Shown: positions 28,196-39,952 of the stretch, one piece after another
How positions within the stretch are numbered: position 1 is the first letter of the stretch
Layout: each line of letters begins with the position of its first letter
DNA from: Serilophus lunatus
Taxonomy: Eukaryota; Chordata; Aves; Passeriformes; Eurylaimidae
Assembly (NCBI GenBank): GCA_013399895.1
Contig: VXBA01002724.1
Span: 1 to 64,000 of the forward strand
Reading direction: 5' to 3'
Length of the DNA stretch: 64,000 bases
Notes under the pieces: generated by a model
What the model saw: the letters and a program-made list of their open reading frames with translations, nothing else
What the model was told of the DNA's origin: nothing
Database searches by the model: none
Translations under genes and position numbers: made by a program

Positions 28196-28737
28196 TTGTC
28201 ACCACCTACCATTGAAATTCATACACTTGCAGGGAGATGACACAGATGCTATTACCTAAAATACTGTATATGATTTGGTTTTTGTTTGCAAAGTTATTAG
28301 ACTAATAGAAAACCTTACAGATGGATGAGATAGACAAGAGCAGAGTTTCTGCAGAATGTAGACACTATGTTCTCCTAGATAACGCTACCAAACCACAACC
28401 GTAATTCTGAAGGGTATGTTGAGGACAGCTCTCACCCACTCAGCTCCCTTCAGTGCCACAGCTTTTCTTAATTAATGTACTAAAGGGTGCCCAAAACTTC
28501 CCACTGTGTCGTTCAGTTTTAAGCTTGAACAGAAATAGGAAAAAATGTGAAGAGGTTTCATACTGAAATATCTTCAAGACGCTCCTTTATACAATCTGCC
28601 AGAACACACAAATGTAGGAAAAATGGGGATTAAAGACTCTCCCCTCAGCTTAACCCCTGTCTTGAGCATCCAATCAGAATCCAGCAGGCAATTGAAGAAG
28701 GATATAAAAGAAAATTAACTTCTAATTTTTCTATAGG

Positions 28738-29562
28738 GGGCTCACCCCCTCCTCCTTCATGTTCAACCCCCTCTCCCCCAGCGGTGCAGGGAGAGGGTTA
28801 CAGTCAGTTGTTGTTCCCTGCCACTGCTTAGAGAGGAGTCCTTCCAGTGCAATCCCATGTGGTCCCTCCCACGGGAGACAGCTCTTCACAAACTGCTCCA
28901 GCGTGAGTCTCTCTCACAGGAGACAGTCCTTCATGAACTGCTCCGGCGAGAGTCCATCCCATGGGCAGCAGCCCTTCACCCACAGCTGCCACATGGCTGA
29001 CATTCCACAGGGTGCAGTCCCTCAGGCACAGGCTGCTCCAGCGTGGGCCCCACAGGCCACGAGTCCTAACAGGAGAATCCTACTCCAGTGTGGGCTCCTC
29101 TTCCCCACGGGCTACAGTCCCCTGCCAGGACCCAGCTCCACTTTGGGTCTCCCACGGGCTACAGCCTTCCCCAGCATCCACCTGCTCCGGCGTGGCTCCT
29201 CCACGGGCTGCAGGTGGATCTCTGCACTCCTGTGGTCCTCCATGGGCTGCAGGGGCACAGCTGCTTCACCATGGTCTTCCCCATGGGCTGCAGCTGGATC
29301 TCAGCTCCGGCGCCAGGAGCATCTCCTCCCCCTCCTTCTCCACTGACCTTGGTGTCTGCGTTGTTGTTCACAGGTTCTCACTCTGCTCCTCTCCAGCAGC
29401 CATCTTCACCTAAACTATTTTTTTTAGCCCCTTCCTTCGATCAGTGGCACGCCCAGCCTGGAGCCAGCTGGCATTGGCTCTGCTGGAGAAAACTTCCAGC
29501 TGCCTCTTGAAGAAGCATCCCCCTCAGCCCCACCCCCCTGCTGCTACCAAAACCTGGCCACA
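28738..29562 (-). mobile_element. LTR-like avian repeat with internal minisatellite (minus strand)
   Basis: This is a GC-rich island in AT-rich surroundings. On the minus strand it begins TGTGGCCAGGTTTTGGTAGC at 29562 and includes 'gcagacaccaaggtcagtgg', then many 'gcagcccatgg'/'gtagcccgtgg' units. It ends near 'caccgctgggggagaggg' at about 28770. From memory this order matches a long LTR-like repeat common in bird genomes, probably of an ERVL-type element. The family name would need a repeat-library search. The 3' boundary is unclear: a CCAAT (28670) and TATAAAAG (28703) lie just beyond on the plus strand and could be part of it or chance. The open frames at 28759-29346, 28961-29413 and 29088-29510 come from the repeat and are not genes. 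Confidence 0.6.
28868..29294 (-). repeat. Degenerate ~45-bp tandem repeat, about ten units
   Basis: The marker string CCCA(C/T)GGG(C)(T/A)(A/G)CAG recurs at roughly 28868, 28913, 28958, 29005, 29048, 29103, 29151, 29201, 29241 and 29281. Spacing is mostly 38-50 bases, with 'ctgctccagcgtg'-like strings between units. Units have drifted and vary in length, and all lie inside the LTR-like block. Expansion of such units makes the block length variable between copies in other bird repeats (inference). Confidence 0.8.
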
Positions 29563-30048
29563 GGAAAAACCAATACAGCCTCCTTCTTCGGTTATCAGAT
29601 CAAAAGGTATCATGTAGGAAACTGAAAAGTAATCAGGGACTTACTCCTTAAATAATAACTTTATATGACTTACATTTAAAACTTTATAGATAGGTTACTT
29701 TAAATACTTGAAAGAGTGTATAGAAATATACATACCTTCTACCTGCCTAGCAAAACCAATTAATTTTAATAATCTTATCTTTAATGCTGCACTTCTTTAC
29801 CGGAACTTCCATCACACTTTACAAACTGTATTGAAATTGTATCAAGCAACACTCCAAAGACTCAACGAAAACCGCTTGCATAGTAGAGGTTCTTTTCTTA
29901 TAAAGCTGGAGAGGACCTGAACTCTGCCATGCACCTGGAGACACTTCAGAATATTCTCCCTATAAGAAGAGGAAGCCTAAAATGACTGTATGTGTCTCAA
30001 TTATAGATGGATACACATGTATCTGTATCTACAGGTATGTTTAGACAT

Positions 30049-30106
30049 AGATGGATGATAGACAGATGATAGATAGACAGACAGACAGACGGACAGACAG
30101 ACAGAC
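30049..30106. repeat. GATA/GACA compound microsatellite
   Basis: GATGATAGACAGATGATAGATA leads into an almost pure (GACA)n run with one GACG interruption, ending at about 30106. Length is likely polymorphic. Confidence 0.9.
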
Positions 30107-31684
30107 TTAGTGTGCATACATATCACAATCCAGAGTAATATACATATACCTCATGGATTTGTATACACATCACACGCATTCTCACAAACACTTGGCATTT
30201 TAAGACTGTTCCTCATGATTTAGCCTGGTGCAGAACTTTCTTAACCAACTGATTTGTTCTTTTTAAGTACATGAAAAAAGCATGAAGTAGCTTAACATCA
30301 AAATGATCTGCAGGAAAAATAAACTTTTAGTTGAAAATAAAGCATGTAGAAGATCTTTCTTCAATCATATTCTTGCTTCTCTAGTAGACTAAATACCACA
30401 GTTTCACAGGTTGTCTCTGCTCTAAGTTTATTTCTAACTTTGCTAAGGAACTCAAAAATAGGTATTTATTTCAGAGAGAGATTATGTTACAGGAGCATTT
30501 TCACTGCTCAGCACACATTATTGACCACACTACTTAGCTAACTTCCTGGTCCCAATTTTGACCAGCTTCATTTGATGTGATCAATACAATCAATATTACC
30601 TTGCTTCATGGCCACTGCCACTGTCACAAGATTTTTTACTTTCCGCCGGCACCTCTTGCCTCCCCATCTCCAGCTATTATTACTTTTCCCCTTAGCTTAA
30701 AAGTTTTGGCCGCCAGAGCCCACATACGGCTCTACCTGTGTGTACAGAGTTCCTCCATGACCAGCCCTCACCATTCTCTTATGCCACTTCAAGCCACTCT
30801 GTCCACCAGCACTCTTGTTCTACCATTCCTGTTCCATGAGGTGATGCAGTATCGCATGCCACTATAATTGCAACTTCCATGCCTGGTTCCCAATGTTTAA
30901 CAAGTTTGACACCTTTTGATTGACAAGGATGTTGAGATAAACATCTAACATGTAGGTACTTTACTATGAGCTCTTTCAACCCAGAACCCATGACCCTGAA
31001 TCCTCAACTATGTAACCACAAATAATTTCCATTTCTCTCTTAACAATTAAAGAGGCTGCATTGCTGATGTTTGTAGAAGAGTGCTGCCTCTCCAATGATG
31101 AAACTGATAACGAACAAATAACATGTGTAATCTCCAGAAATGAGAAACAATGGACCTACCCTTATCCCCGTTGTGTGCTGCTTACCCTCTCCAGGTACCC
31201 ACCTTAAGTTTTTATTGCATTCTGCTAAAACTGTTGGATTTACTTTTCTTACTACAAGGTTTGTTATTCCTACTACTTTGCAACTAATTAAAATGAGTTT
31301 ATGAAATATTTCTGGCAAATACACCTACGTCTCCCACGATAATACTGCACACCCACGCTGGCAAAGCATATGCAAAGTCTATGGGGAGAGGCAGGAGGAG
31401 GCAAATCTGATGCAAAATCCATCGATGGCTACTTTTGTTTTTTTCTAATGGATTTCTGTTCAAGATTATTTGGCTCATTAGAACAAGAGAGAATCTGCCA
31501 CAGTATCCCTAATCTTTGTTAGCAGATGTCTGCCTTTGGACACCATATGTTGGGTGTAATCATTTTCAGATGCCATTTCTGCTGCATGGTGAGCAATTTG
31601 GCAACTACCTCCTCTCATCTGAGAGGCATCTGGCATAGACAAAAGCAAGCCCTGTGGATCTTTCTAGCAAAAAGAAAGATATTG

Positions 31685-31800
31685 AAAGCAAATTATGAAT
31701 ATCAAAGACTGTATCTGGAATGGGCTGATAATGATTACACAGCAATTTGCATATTTGCCTCCAATTATTCCATTTTCTGTATGCAAAAAATTTATTTATT
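31685..31800. promoter_or_regulatory. AT-rich block with octamer and homeodomain-type motifs (candidate conserved element)
   Basis: The block contains an exact ATTTGCAT octamer at 31745-31752, followed at once by a second ATTTGC-like string. Nearby are several ATTA/TAAT cores ('gataatgattacac', 'ccaattattcc'). This texture is typical of vertebrate developmental enhancers, but it also arises by chance in AT-rich DNA. No alignment is available, so this is a guess from motif content. Confidence 0.18.
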
Positions 31801-34800
31801 ATAGAAATTTCATAATATACAGAAATATTGAGATGTGTGACTGCCATTATATCATGTCTTTCATCAAAGCAATGGCACTCATGTTGTTCTGAGGTTCAAG
31901 ATTTTCCCCTTGTGAAAGTGCAGCATTGTACTTCATGTTACAAATTTCCACTTCGCTATCACCAGAGTGTGTTGGTCTTTCTGCATCTTTTGATTATGAG
32001 AACAAAATAAGTAAATCTTGTGGAAGATTAGTAATTAAAATATGTAATTTTTAAGTCAACTCTGTCATATGTTAAATGTTTGTGATGAAATGCATCAGGA
32101 TCATGAAAGTGCTCATAAATATTCTTCAGTCTCTTTTGCCACTTTCCAAATATTTCTCAGAATTTAGAGTTTAATTTCTTTAAGTTTTGACTCACTCTTT
32201 TGATAGATGGACATAAACCAAACACAGTGTTATTCAGACTGCTTCCTTCTACTTGGTCTTCATGTTCCATGTTGGGTGTCATCATTACTATTGCACTATA
32301 AAAGAACTGATTTGCCACCTATTTCATCCAGCAATGATTAGTAGCAATACGTTCTTTTAGAGTTCTTTTTGTTTCAACATGCTTTGTCACTACAGAAACG
32401 TTCCTTTCAGACACAATATACAAATGCATTTTGACACATTATGAGGCAAAGCTCAAATTTATAGCCGTTTTAATAGATCTTCTCTTTCTCTCACACAGTA
32501 AAAACTTACTGTGTCACTGGCATATCTATGAGTGCCTTAGGACTTCTGCCAACTCAGCTATGCCATCAACATAACTTACTTTTGTACCTCTGTGATCAAC
32601 ATGATTATTACTATGAAAGAAATGTGGTCTATGGGAACAACTTCTGGTCAAGACTTCAATTTCCTGACTGAGGTTCAAATTTTGATTTTCAAGCACAGTG
32701 ACACAAATCTAGTATAATACTAAACACCAGGATGATTCCAAATCTCATGTCTATAGAGGAAAGTTGCTCCATAGATTGCACACAAACAAAAATGAGAGCA
32801 GAATCTGAACTGCTGAAGAGAGAGCACCACAAAGATTCACTTGTTCAAAACCTCACAAATTGCAGGCAGACTTTACTCAGCATGTCTAAAGGTGGCAGAC
32901 ATATGCCAATGTTTAGAACAAATACAATCACAGATGTTTTAATCAAATTGTGGCTCAAATTTAATTGAAATAAACTTCAGAATTCTCAACATCTTTAATT
33001 GTTCAGTTGTGTATGTACAACATGGATGGGAGGAAAGATACACAGGCTGATGAGTGGCATATTAGGCAAAGCATCCCAGAAGCTCGTTTCCTTAGCAATT
33101 TACAAAGCAAATGAAGGTAATGTGAAACTTCAAATCTTACAATATCTGCTTTATTAGACTTTAGTTTCTTGTTACTCTTTTCTCATTAGGAAATCCTTTT
33201 AAAAAAAAAACCAAAAACCTCTATATAGGTCCTTCACCTCTTTCAAATCCCTTTCTCTGAACTTTAAGGCCTGTACTAGACTTTTAGCTCGGTACATAAA
33301 TTAGTTCCTTGTGATACTGTCCCACAGAGGGTATTTTAAGGATCTAATAAAACCACAACAAAATTACTATACACAAGTTAATATTGAAGCGAAATTATTG
33401 ATTTTCAAGGCTTCATTTCCAACTCAAAAGCGGCAGCATGTTTGAAATCTATGTAAATAGATCCATCTTTGACAAAGAACCAGCCAGCCATAGCAACATA
33501 CAGTTCCAACATTACGTTTTTCTACACTGCTCCAAGACCTAGGAAATGGTATGTGCCCGTGGGTACATATAGTAAGATGTCACTCAAACATCCTCCACCT
33601 CTCTAGTTGTTTTATTGAACCATTGCTTTTTAAACACACATATTTATTCATGAGGGGTTTCAAACTGTAGTGACCACATCCATGACTGATCCAAAAAATT
33701 GCCTTAATTTCAATAAACTTGGAATTAAAATGAAATAGTTCACTCATTCATTCAACTAACTGGTGGAAAATTTTTTAATATACTCTTAGAGGAAGATTTC
33801 AGTGTTCATATGAAATGTAAAGCATACAGAAAACATAAAATAGTAAAGTAAAAACAATGCATAGAAAAAAATCAAGAACTTATACCCCATCCTGAAATGT
33901 ATTCCCGAAGGAATAGCTTAAAAGCTATATGATACTGAACTACTTATTTCCCTCCTCCTTTAAACCCCTGCAAACAATGGAATACGGGAAAAGAAAGAAC
34001 AAACAGCAAAGTGTGTAGTAGGAAACTAAATAGAGGAAAGAAAATAAAGTTTAAAAAAATGGACAATGGTTGAACTTCCTTGGAACTTGGAGCTCTAATA
34101 TAATTGTCGTAATTTAGTTTTCTTCTTCACTTATTTCCAGGAAAACTTTGCAAGTGATTAGATGCTTTTCCAACCAGTCTTATAACAACATATTAATGTT
34201 TCTAAAGAGGCTTGGTTTTTACGTAAGAACAAGTTTTGAACCTGAATGGATTAGCAGAGAAGGTCTCAATTTATACAAAAATTTTTCATGTACATATCAA
34301 ACAATATCTTCTCCCTACTTGATACCTAGACACAAATTAGCCAATGTTATTTGTCAGTCTCATGAAACAAGCATCTGAACTACTGAGACAATACTCAAGT
34401 TACAGAAAATATAAAGCATATAAAATGAATACATAAAAAGTATTTCACAGATATTTGTGGGAGTAGAAACAAAAAATTAGCAGAAGAGGATATTGTTTGC
34501 AAAATTTTTTAGAAGCTACTAGCAAAAACCCCTGTCCTGTAATTAGAGTGTGCAGCCTAAAAGACATACATTTTGGGCATGCATCTAATTATTATGGTGG
34601 TTCAGAACAGATATGAAGTTTGAAATGCCAATTGGCTCTTCTGTTTATAGAACTTACACCCAAAGAGCTAGAACAGAAATATGGGAGATGTGATGATGCA
34701 TCATGGGAAGAAGCAGTAAGGTATGCTGACTATTATCAAATCTCTCAATGTATGTTTAGTGCATCCATTTGATCTTAAGATGCGACTTTTTTTATCTTCT

Positions 34801-37800
34801 AAATATGAGAGATGTCTGTAGACCTTTGAAAATATTTTTCATAATGGTCCCACCACACTGTGAAGTATGATCTTAAATATTTTCCTCTCCTCCTATTCTA
34901 AACCCTGTACTGCTATTTTAGTCACTTATTTCCATAAGTGAGGAAAAGATCAAAGAAAACTGATGTCATATCTCAAACACTTGTTCTCTAGCTCTCATTC
35001 ATAATACTATGTACAAATCAAAGTAAAGTGGATTTCAAGTCTGGAAACTCCCATATATAATATTTTCTTTAAAAAGGAGAGTCAGTCATTCTGAAATTAT
35101 CTCTAGTTCAAAGCTCCCTTTATTTTATAATGCTTGCAACATTTCTTCATTACTTACAAGGAAATCAACTAAAGAACAGATATCTAAAATTGGAAGCAGT
35201 AATCTGCTTTTGATGGAAAATCAGAGACCAGTAGGCTGTCTTCCATAGGCAATAGTAATCCCAGTCTATCATTCTGAAGATTTAGAACAGCAAGTGTGGA
35301 TTAACAGTATTCTAACTCTAGAAATTGCCTCTCAAATTCATGCAATCATAATCTGCATTCAAAATACTGCTCCTTGTCAAATAAGCAAAAATAAGGTAAC
35401 ACATATGCAGCCTGTCAGTTCCAGTGAACCCAGAATTCAGAGAGCTGACAGCATATAGTCTGTCGTACAACTATGCAGATTACAGATTGTAGCATGAAAG
35501 ACTGCACATTGTTAAGCAGTGTCAAACCTCAATGGCAGTTTTTACACGTCAAATGTACAATTACTTAAGGATTATTACTAGAAAAACACAAAATATGCAT
35601 GATTTGAGTGGAGTGCCAACTCAGCCACTCATTTGAAAACACTTAGGGTTTATATGTATTTTGGATTAAAAAGAAACTGTGTTTCAGTGAATTTGATTTT
35701 CCTTTGGCTGTTTTTTGTGATAGCGCTGATACCATCACTGATATTGTATTGCCACTTCTAAAGGACACTTCTCATACCTGAAAGCATCCTCCTGTGCATG
35801 CTTGAGGCTGAAGGGATGCACACACAGGAGCTCACAGTTTCTGGCATTTCACACCAGCACCAGTACACTAGCAAGAAACAGAACAGCTCCTGCTTCAGTT
35901 TTTCCTTACCTTTTTCAGTATAAAGCAGAGTTACAATTCTATTTTAAGTAGGATGCTTACATTTATGCTTTTTTCAGTGGTGCTATGAAAGAGTACTACC
36001 TGAATTCAATTACCACAAGTAGGGGAAAATAACACAGGGCGACAAAATTAAAAAGATTGTAGTGAGGTGCAACTGAATCACTTGGGGATCAAGAAGAGAA
36101 ATGGAGGCTGTCATAAGGCTAAATTTCATAAGGATGATTGAGCTGGCAGACAAACTTCACCACCATCTGTACAGGTATATTTCTGGTTCTGTAATGAACT
36201 GTGAGTTACAAGGCCTAGGAACTCATAGGTGACCTCAAGATGAATTTTAAGAGTCATTTGCTATAAGCAGCTGCTATTAATATTCATTCAATTTAAAAAA
36301 TTGTGAAAATTATCCAAAACATTTTATTGTAAGTACATAAATGATAAATGTAGTTTTTAGGTCAAAGAGATGGCTATTTTTTCATCATTACATCATATCA
36401 GAACTTAACACAAATGAAGCAGAACACAAATCTTCACAACTGTTAACAAAAGAGAAAAAAAAAAAGGAAAATCAGAACCCAAACAACATGTAGTAACCCT
36501 TCTAGCAGGAGAAAGAAACAATTAGGTCTAGAAATCTCTAATTTTAACATTAACAACATCTGGCAGATTTTATTAATTTTGATGAAGGAAAGAAATCCTT
36601 ATTTTTGCAAAATACTTCTATCCATTTTTCTGCTAGTTTAACTCTGGCCTCTGTTAATCCTAACTCAGACCTGAACAACAAAACAAAAAATACTCTTGTG
36701 CATTCCAGCGTGAAGCAAAGCAGAGATTATGCCATGTGGAAGCTACAAAAGACAGGAAAAACAATAAACTGAAGCCATGCAGTTGTCTTTGTCCCATGGC
36801 TTCAACTTAAATAGTGAAGGAAGGATTTTTTAATCCTATTCATTCAGTAGCTGACCTTGACAGCAGCTGCCTACAGTGGAAAGACTGGAATATTTCAAAC
36901 AGCATTTGCCAGCAAACTCAAAACAAGAATGGAAAGATGAAATTTGTCCATGATTGTTTTAATTAAAGAAGCACTCATTCCTTTCACTTATAACTTGCTT
37001 CAGCTTATAAAGCAGGAAACCCTTTTACAGCTTGTTAACTTTAGGACAGAATCTATGTCCAAAAGCTTCTTTGAGAGTAGTACTTATCTAAAAGGTCACA
37101 TTAGTAACACCATCTGTTTCACGTGGTTCCTCTATCTCTGGACCATCATGGGCTATGATACCAAAACAGTGTAAAACTCAGGAAAAAAACTCTTATATAT
37201 TATTAAACATAAATTCAATTTTGCATATGTCAGTAGAATCCAGGTTTTGGAGCCACATGTTAGGATGTAAGAGACAGAAACTCTGCAATGAAGAGAATCC
37301 TCCATGTAGTTCAAATTTAGAGCATTTTTAGAAAACATAACTTAATAGATAATGGCCAAGCTTCATATACACAGAGACAGTGCTGCTAATTAGTTCACTT
37401 TCACTACTTAGCTCACTTTTCTATTAGAACAGTCATTCACATTTATTCCAGATGGCATTTGAATGATAGAGTGACATTCAGTAAATGATTGCTTAAGAAA
37501 TTAAATGCAGCTTTAAGTGTCAGACAGGAGTTATATTAGATATTAGGGCTTTGGCTGATACTGCGTTATGGTTTGCCAATAGCTCTTATTAGAAGAAAAT
37601 AAAATATTCTAATGGAGTGAAATCAGAAGAAAGAATGACAACAAAGAGTGAAGTGTCTATAGTTTATCTGAATAGTGGTAAAAGGGTAAACCAGCTGTGA
37701 AGCTGGGATCTCCTGCTATAAATAAGCCCCTGAGAAAGACTCCATTTGCAGCCTGCAATTTTTTCCTTTATGGTGTCTTCCTGGAGGGTAAGATACTCGG

Positions 37801-38030
37801 GCTATTTAACTATGAATTAATGTTTAAAACCATATAATAGTTACATAGTCATATAGACAATTAGGGGCCATGTTGGGGCTGCAGGCAGCTTTGATCTTGG
37901 AAAACTACAGCTTTCCACCTGTGAATGAGGGAAAAGGCAGACAGCAGAAAGAAAAGCCCATCGAAAGAAAAGCTACCTCACACAAAAGACTCAAGCACGG
38001 GAACATTCAAACACAAGAACACAGACCTGT

Positions 38031-38099
38031 CCAATCAGCCAGTAACACCTCTGTCTAGGTAGAACCAATGAGCAGGATGCTGTATTTGAATTGTCCAAT
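38031..38099 (+). promoter_or_regulatory. Three CCAAT boxes upstream of the CR1 fragment
   Basis: CCAAT occurs at 38031, 38065 and 38095 on the plus strand, spaced 34 and 30 bases apart. All lie in the ~100 bases before the CR1-like sequence begins. The surrounding 37870-38100 sequence is not CR1 and could be the remains of an LTR U3 region. No TATA box or LTR end is evident, so the identity is open. Confidence 0.25.
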
Positions 38100-38568
38100 A
38101 GAGAGCCTTGGCATGCATGTTTGAAAATCATGGAAAAGATTGTTCTGGGAAGTATTGAAAAACACCTGGAGGACAACACAGTTATTGATCACAATCAGCA
38201 TGGCTTCATTAGAGGAAAGTCTTGCTTATCAAACGTGATTTCCTTTTGTGACAAGGTAACCCACCTAGCTGATCCAGGAAAGCCAATAGATATAAAATTT
38301 CTGGATGTCAGCAAAGCTTTTGATACTGTCTCTNAGAGAGCCTTGGCATGCATGTTTGAAAATCATGGAAAAGATTGTTCTGGGAAGTATTGAAAAACAC
38401 CTGGAGGACAACACAGTTATTGATCACAATCAGCATGGCTTCATTAGAGGAAAGTCTTGCTTATCAAACGTGATTTCCTTTTGTGACAAGGTAACCCACC
38501 TAGCTGATCCAGGAAAGCCAATAGATATAAAATTTCTGGATGTCAGCAAAGCTTTTGATACTGTCTCT
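38100..38568 (+). repeat. Exact 234-bp tandem duplication joined by one N (likely assembly artefact)
   Basis: Bases 38100-38333 and 38335-38568 read identically by eye. They are separated only by a single N at 38334. The sequence continues past the second copy (CACAGTTTCC...) as a CR1 reverse transcriptase should, whereas the first copy stops at the N. The simplest reading is that two contigs overlapping by 234 bases were placed end to end without being merged. A true recent duplication would not need an N at the exact junction. Confidence 0.85.
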
Positions 38569-39673
38569 CACAGTTTCCTTCTGGAAAAAGTGTCCAGCAA
38601 ATAGCTCAATAAGCGTGTTACATGATGGGTCAAAAATTAGCTCACAGGACAGGCACAAATAGAGTGAATGGGGTGACATCAGGCTGGCACCCTGTCTCTA
38701 GTGGGGCTCCACAGGTCTCCATCTTAGTCTCAGTTCTCTTCAACACCTTCATTAACAGCTCGGACACAGAACTCAAAGCAATACTAAGTAAGTTTGCTGA
38801 CAACAATAAATTGGGAGGAGCTGTTGACTATGTCAAGAGCAGAGAAGCCCTGCAGAGAGACCTCAACAAATCAGAATTGGGCAACTATCAATTGTATGAA
38901 GTTTAACAAGGGTAAGTGCCCGATTCTGCACCTGGAATGGGGCAACTCTCATGTCTATAGACTAGGGAATGAGAAGCTGGAGAGAAGTGCTGTGGAAGGA
39001 ACCTGGGAGTCCTGGTCAATGCCAACTTAAATATTAATCAGCAGTGCCTTGGCAGCCAGAAAGGGCTGGAGGGCATCAGCAAAGCATCACCAGTCAGTCA
39101 AGGGAGGAGATTTTCCCATTCTGCTTTGCACTGGTGTGACCTCACCTTGAATATTGTGGCAGTTTGGGGCACTGCAATATAAAAAAGATATTAAGCTATT
39201 AGAGAGTGCCCAAAGAAAGGCTGCAAGAATGGTGAAGGGTCTGGAAGGGCCTTATGAGGTGCAGCTTATGAAGAAGTGACTTTGTTCAGCCTGGAAGAGG
39301 CTAAGAGGAGATCTCATTCTTCCACACCTCCATGTCCTCCTGAGGGGAAACAGAATGACAGATACAGATCTCTTCACTCCAGTGACCAGAGACAGGCCTT
39401 GAGGAAATGGCCTGAAGCTGAGTTGGGAGAGGTTTAGGCTGGATATCAGGAAACTGGTTTTCACCTGAAACAGGTACTGAAACAGGCTCCCCAGAGGAGT
39501 GGTCACAGCACCAAGCCTGACAGGGTTCAAAAAGCATTTGGTTAACACTCTCAGGCACATGGGGTGACCTCTCTTGGGACACTCTTGGGGTGTCCTGTGC
39601 AAGGCCAAGAGTTGGACTCGATGACCTTGTTAGGTCCCTTTCAACTCAGCATATTCTGTGATCCCATGATTCC
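38128..39673 (+). mobile_element. CR1 LINE, 5'-truncated, with 3' tail
   Basis: This is a non-LTR retrotransposon of the CR1 clade. It opens in the reverse transcriptase region (MEKIVLGSIEKHLEDN) and passes through QHGFIRGKSCLSN and LDVSKAFDTV. It continues through a decayed motif C and the later-ORF2 string MKFNKGKCPILHL, and ends in the typical CR1 tail 'ttggactcgatgacc...aggtccctttcaac...attctgtgatcccatgattcc'. Endonuclease and ORF1 are absent, as expected for a 5'-truncated copy. The length here is inflated by an exact 235-base duplication offset (see the separate entry). Many stops and frame changes show the copy is dead. It is followed 256 bases later by the hAT element. Confidence 0.88.
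38335..39030 (+). pseudogene. CR1 reverse transcriptase remnant
   Basis: This is the palm/fingers part of a CR1-type ORF2 reverse transcriptase, the enzyme that would copy CR1 RNA at the target site. The first phase (to 38604) holds GKSCLSN and the motif A region LDVSKAFDTV, then stops. A second phase (38622-38906) holds the motif B region, but its usual PQGS reads PQVS. Motif C reads FADN at 38793-38804, where active enzymes have FADD, so a catalytic aspartate is lost. A third phase change leads to the FNKGKC region (to about 39030). At least two frame changes, stops and two altered motifs make it non-functional. Confidence 0.85.
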
Positions 39674-39928
39674 ACCTTCACTCATTAATTCTTTTGAATA
39701 TTGCTGATACTATGACCAAAAGCCAGCACTTTTCTAACATTCACTTGCTTCTAATATTTCATGTCATATATCTTTTGTACTGGGATGTGGACTGATGAAA
39801 ACTTTACTTACCTAGGCAAAGGCATGCTTAGGGGCAAGGATTTGTTTCCATGCTCTGTTGAGAGATGAGTCGAGAAACTAGATCCATTTACTGAACCTCT
39901 GATGTTTTGATATTCAAAGAAAGTATTC

Positions 39929-39936
39929 ATGTAGTA
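39929..39936. repeat. hAT target-site duplication, left copy
   Basis: ATGTAGTA stands immediately before the left inverted repeat and is repeated exactly at 42292-42299 after the right one. An 8-base duplication is the hallmark of hAT-superfamily insertion. Confidence 0.95.
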
Positions 39937-39952
39937 CAGGGGTCCTCAAACT
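39937..39952 (+). repeat. hAT left terminal inverted repeat
   Basis: The 16 bases match the reverse complement of 42276-42291 perfectly; beyond them the two ends diverge. CAGGG...CCCTG termini with short inverted repeats are typical of hAT-Charlie elements. Confidence 0.95.

Larger units (their letters stand above)
29563..37860. other. Unique AT-rich non-coding DNA
   Basis: No gene recognised. It contains a GACA/GATA microsatellite (30049-30106) and a block rich in homeodomain and octamer-like motifs (31685-31800). A slightly CpG-containing patch at 30630-30760 has an open frame (30577-30867, 96 codons) without a recognisable domain. Other frames (31526-31804 plus, 31605-31847 minus) overlap on opposite strands and are best read as chance. 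Confidence 0.5.

Noticed and set aside
28759..29510. Three long overlapping plus-strand frames (195, 150 and 140 codons)
   Set aside because: They lie in a GC-rich tandem repeat with few stop codons in any phase. The translations are repetitive and overlap each other, so this is repeat DNA, not a gene.
38100..38568. A genuine recent tandem duplication within CR1
   Set aside because: The single N at the exact junction and the identity of the copies fit an unmerged contig overlap better.
39252..39608. Minus-strand frames of 118 and 93 codons
   Set aside because: They are antisense to the 3' part of the CR1 element, whose sense-strand identity is clear.
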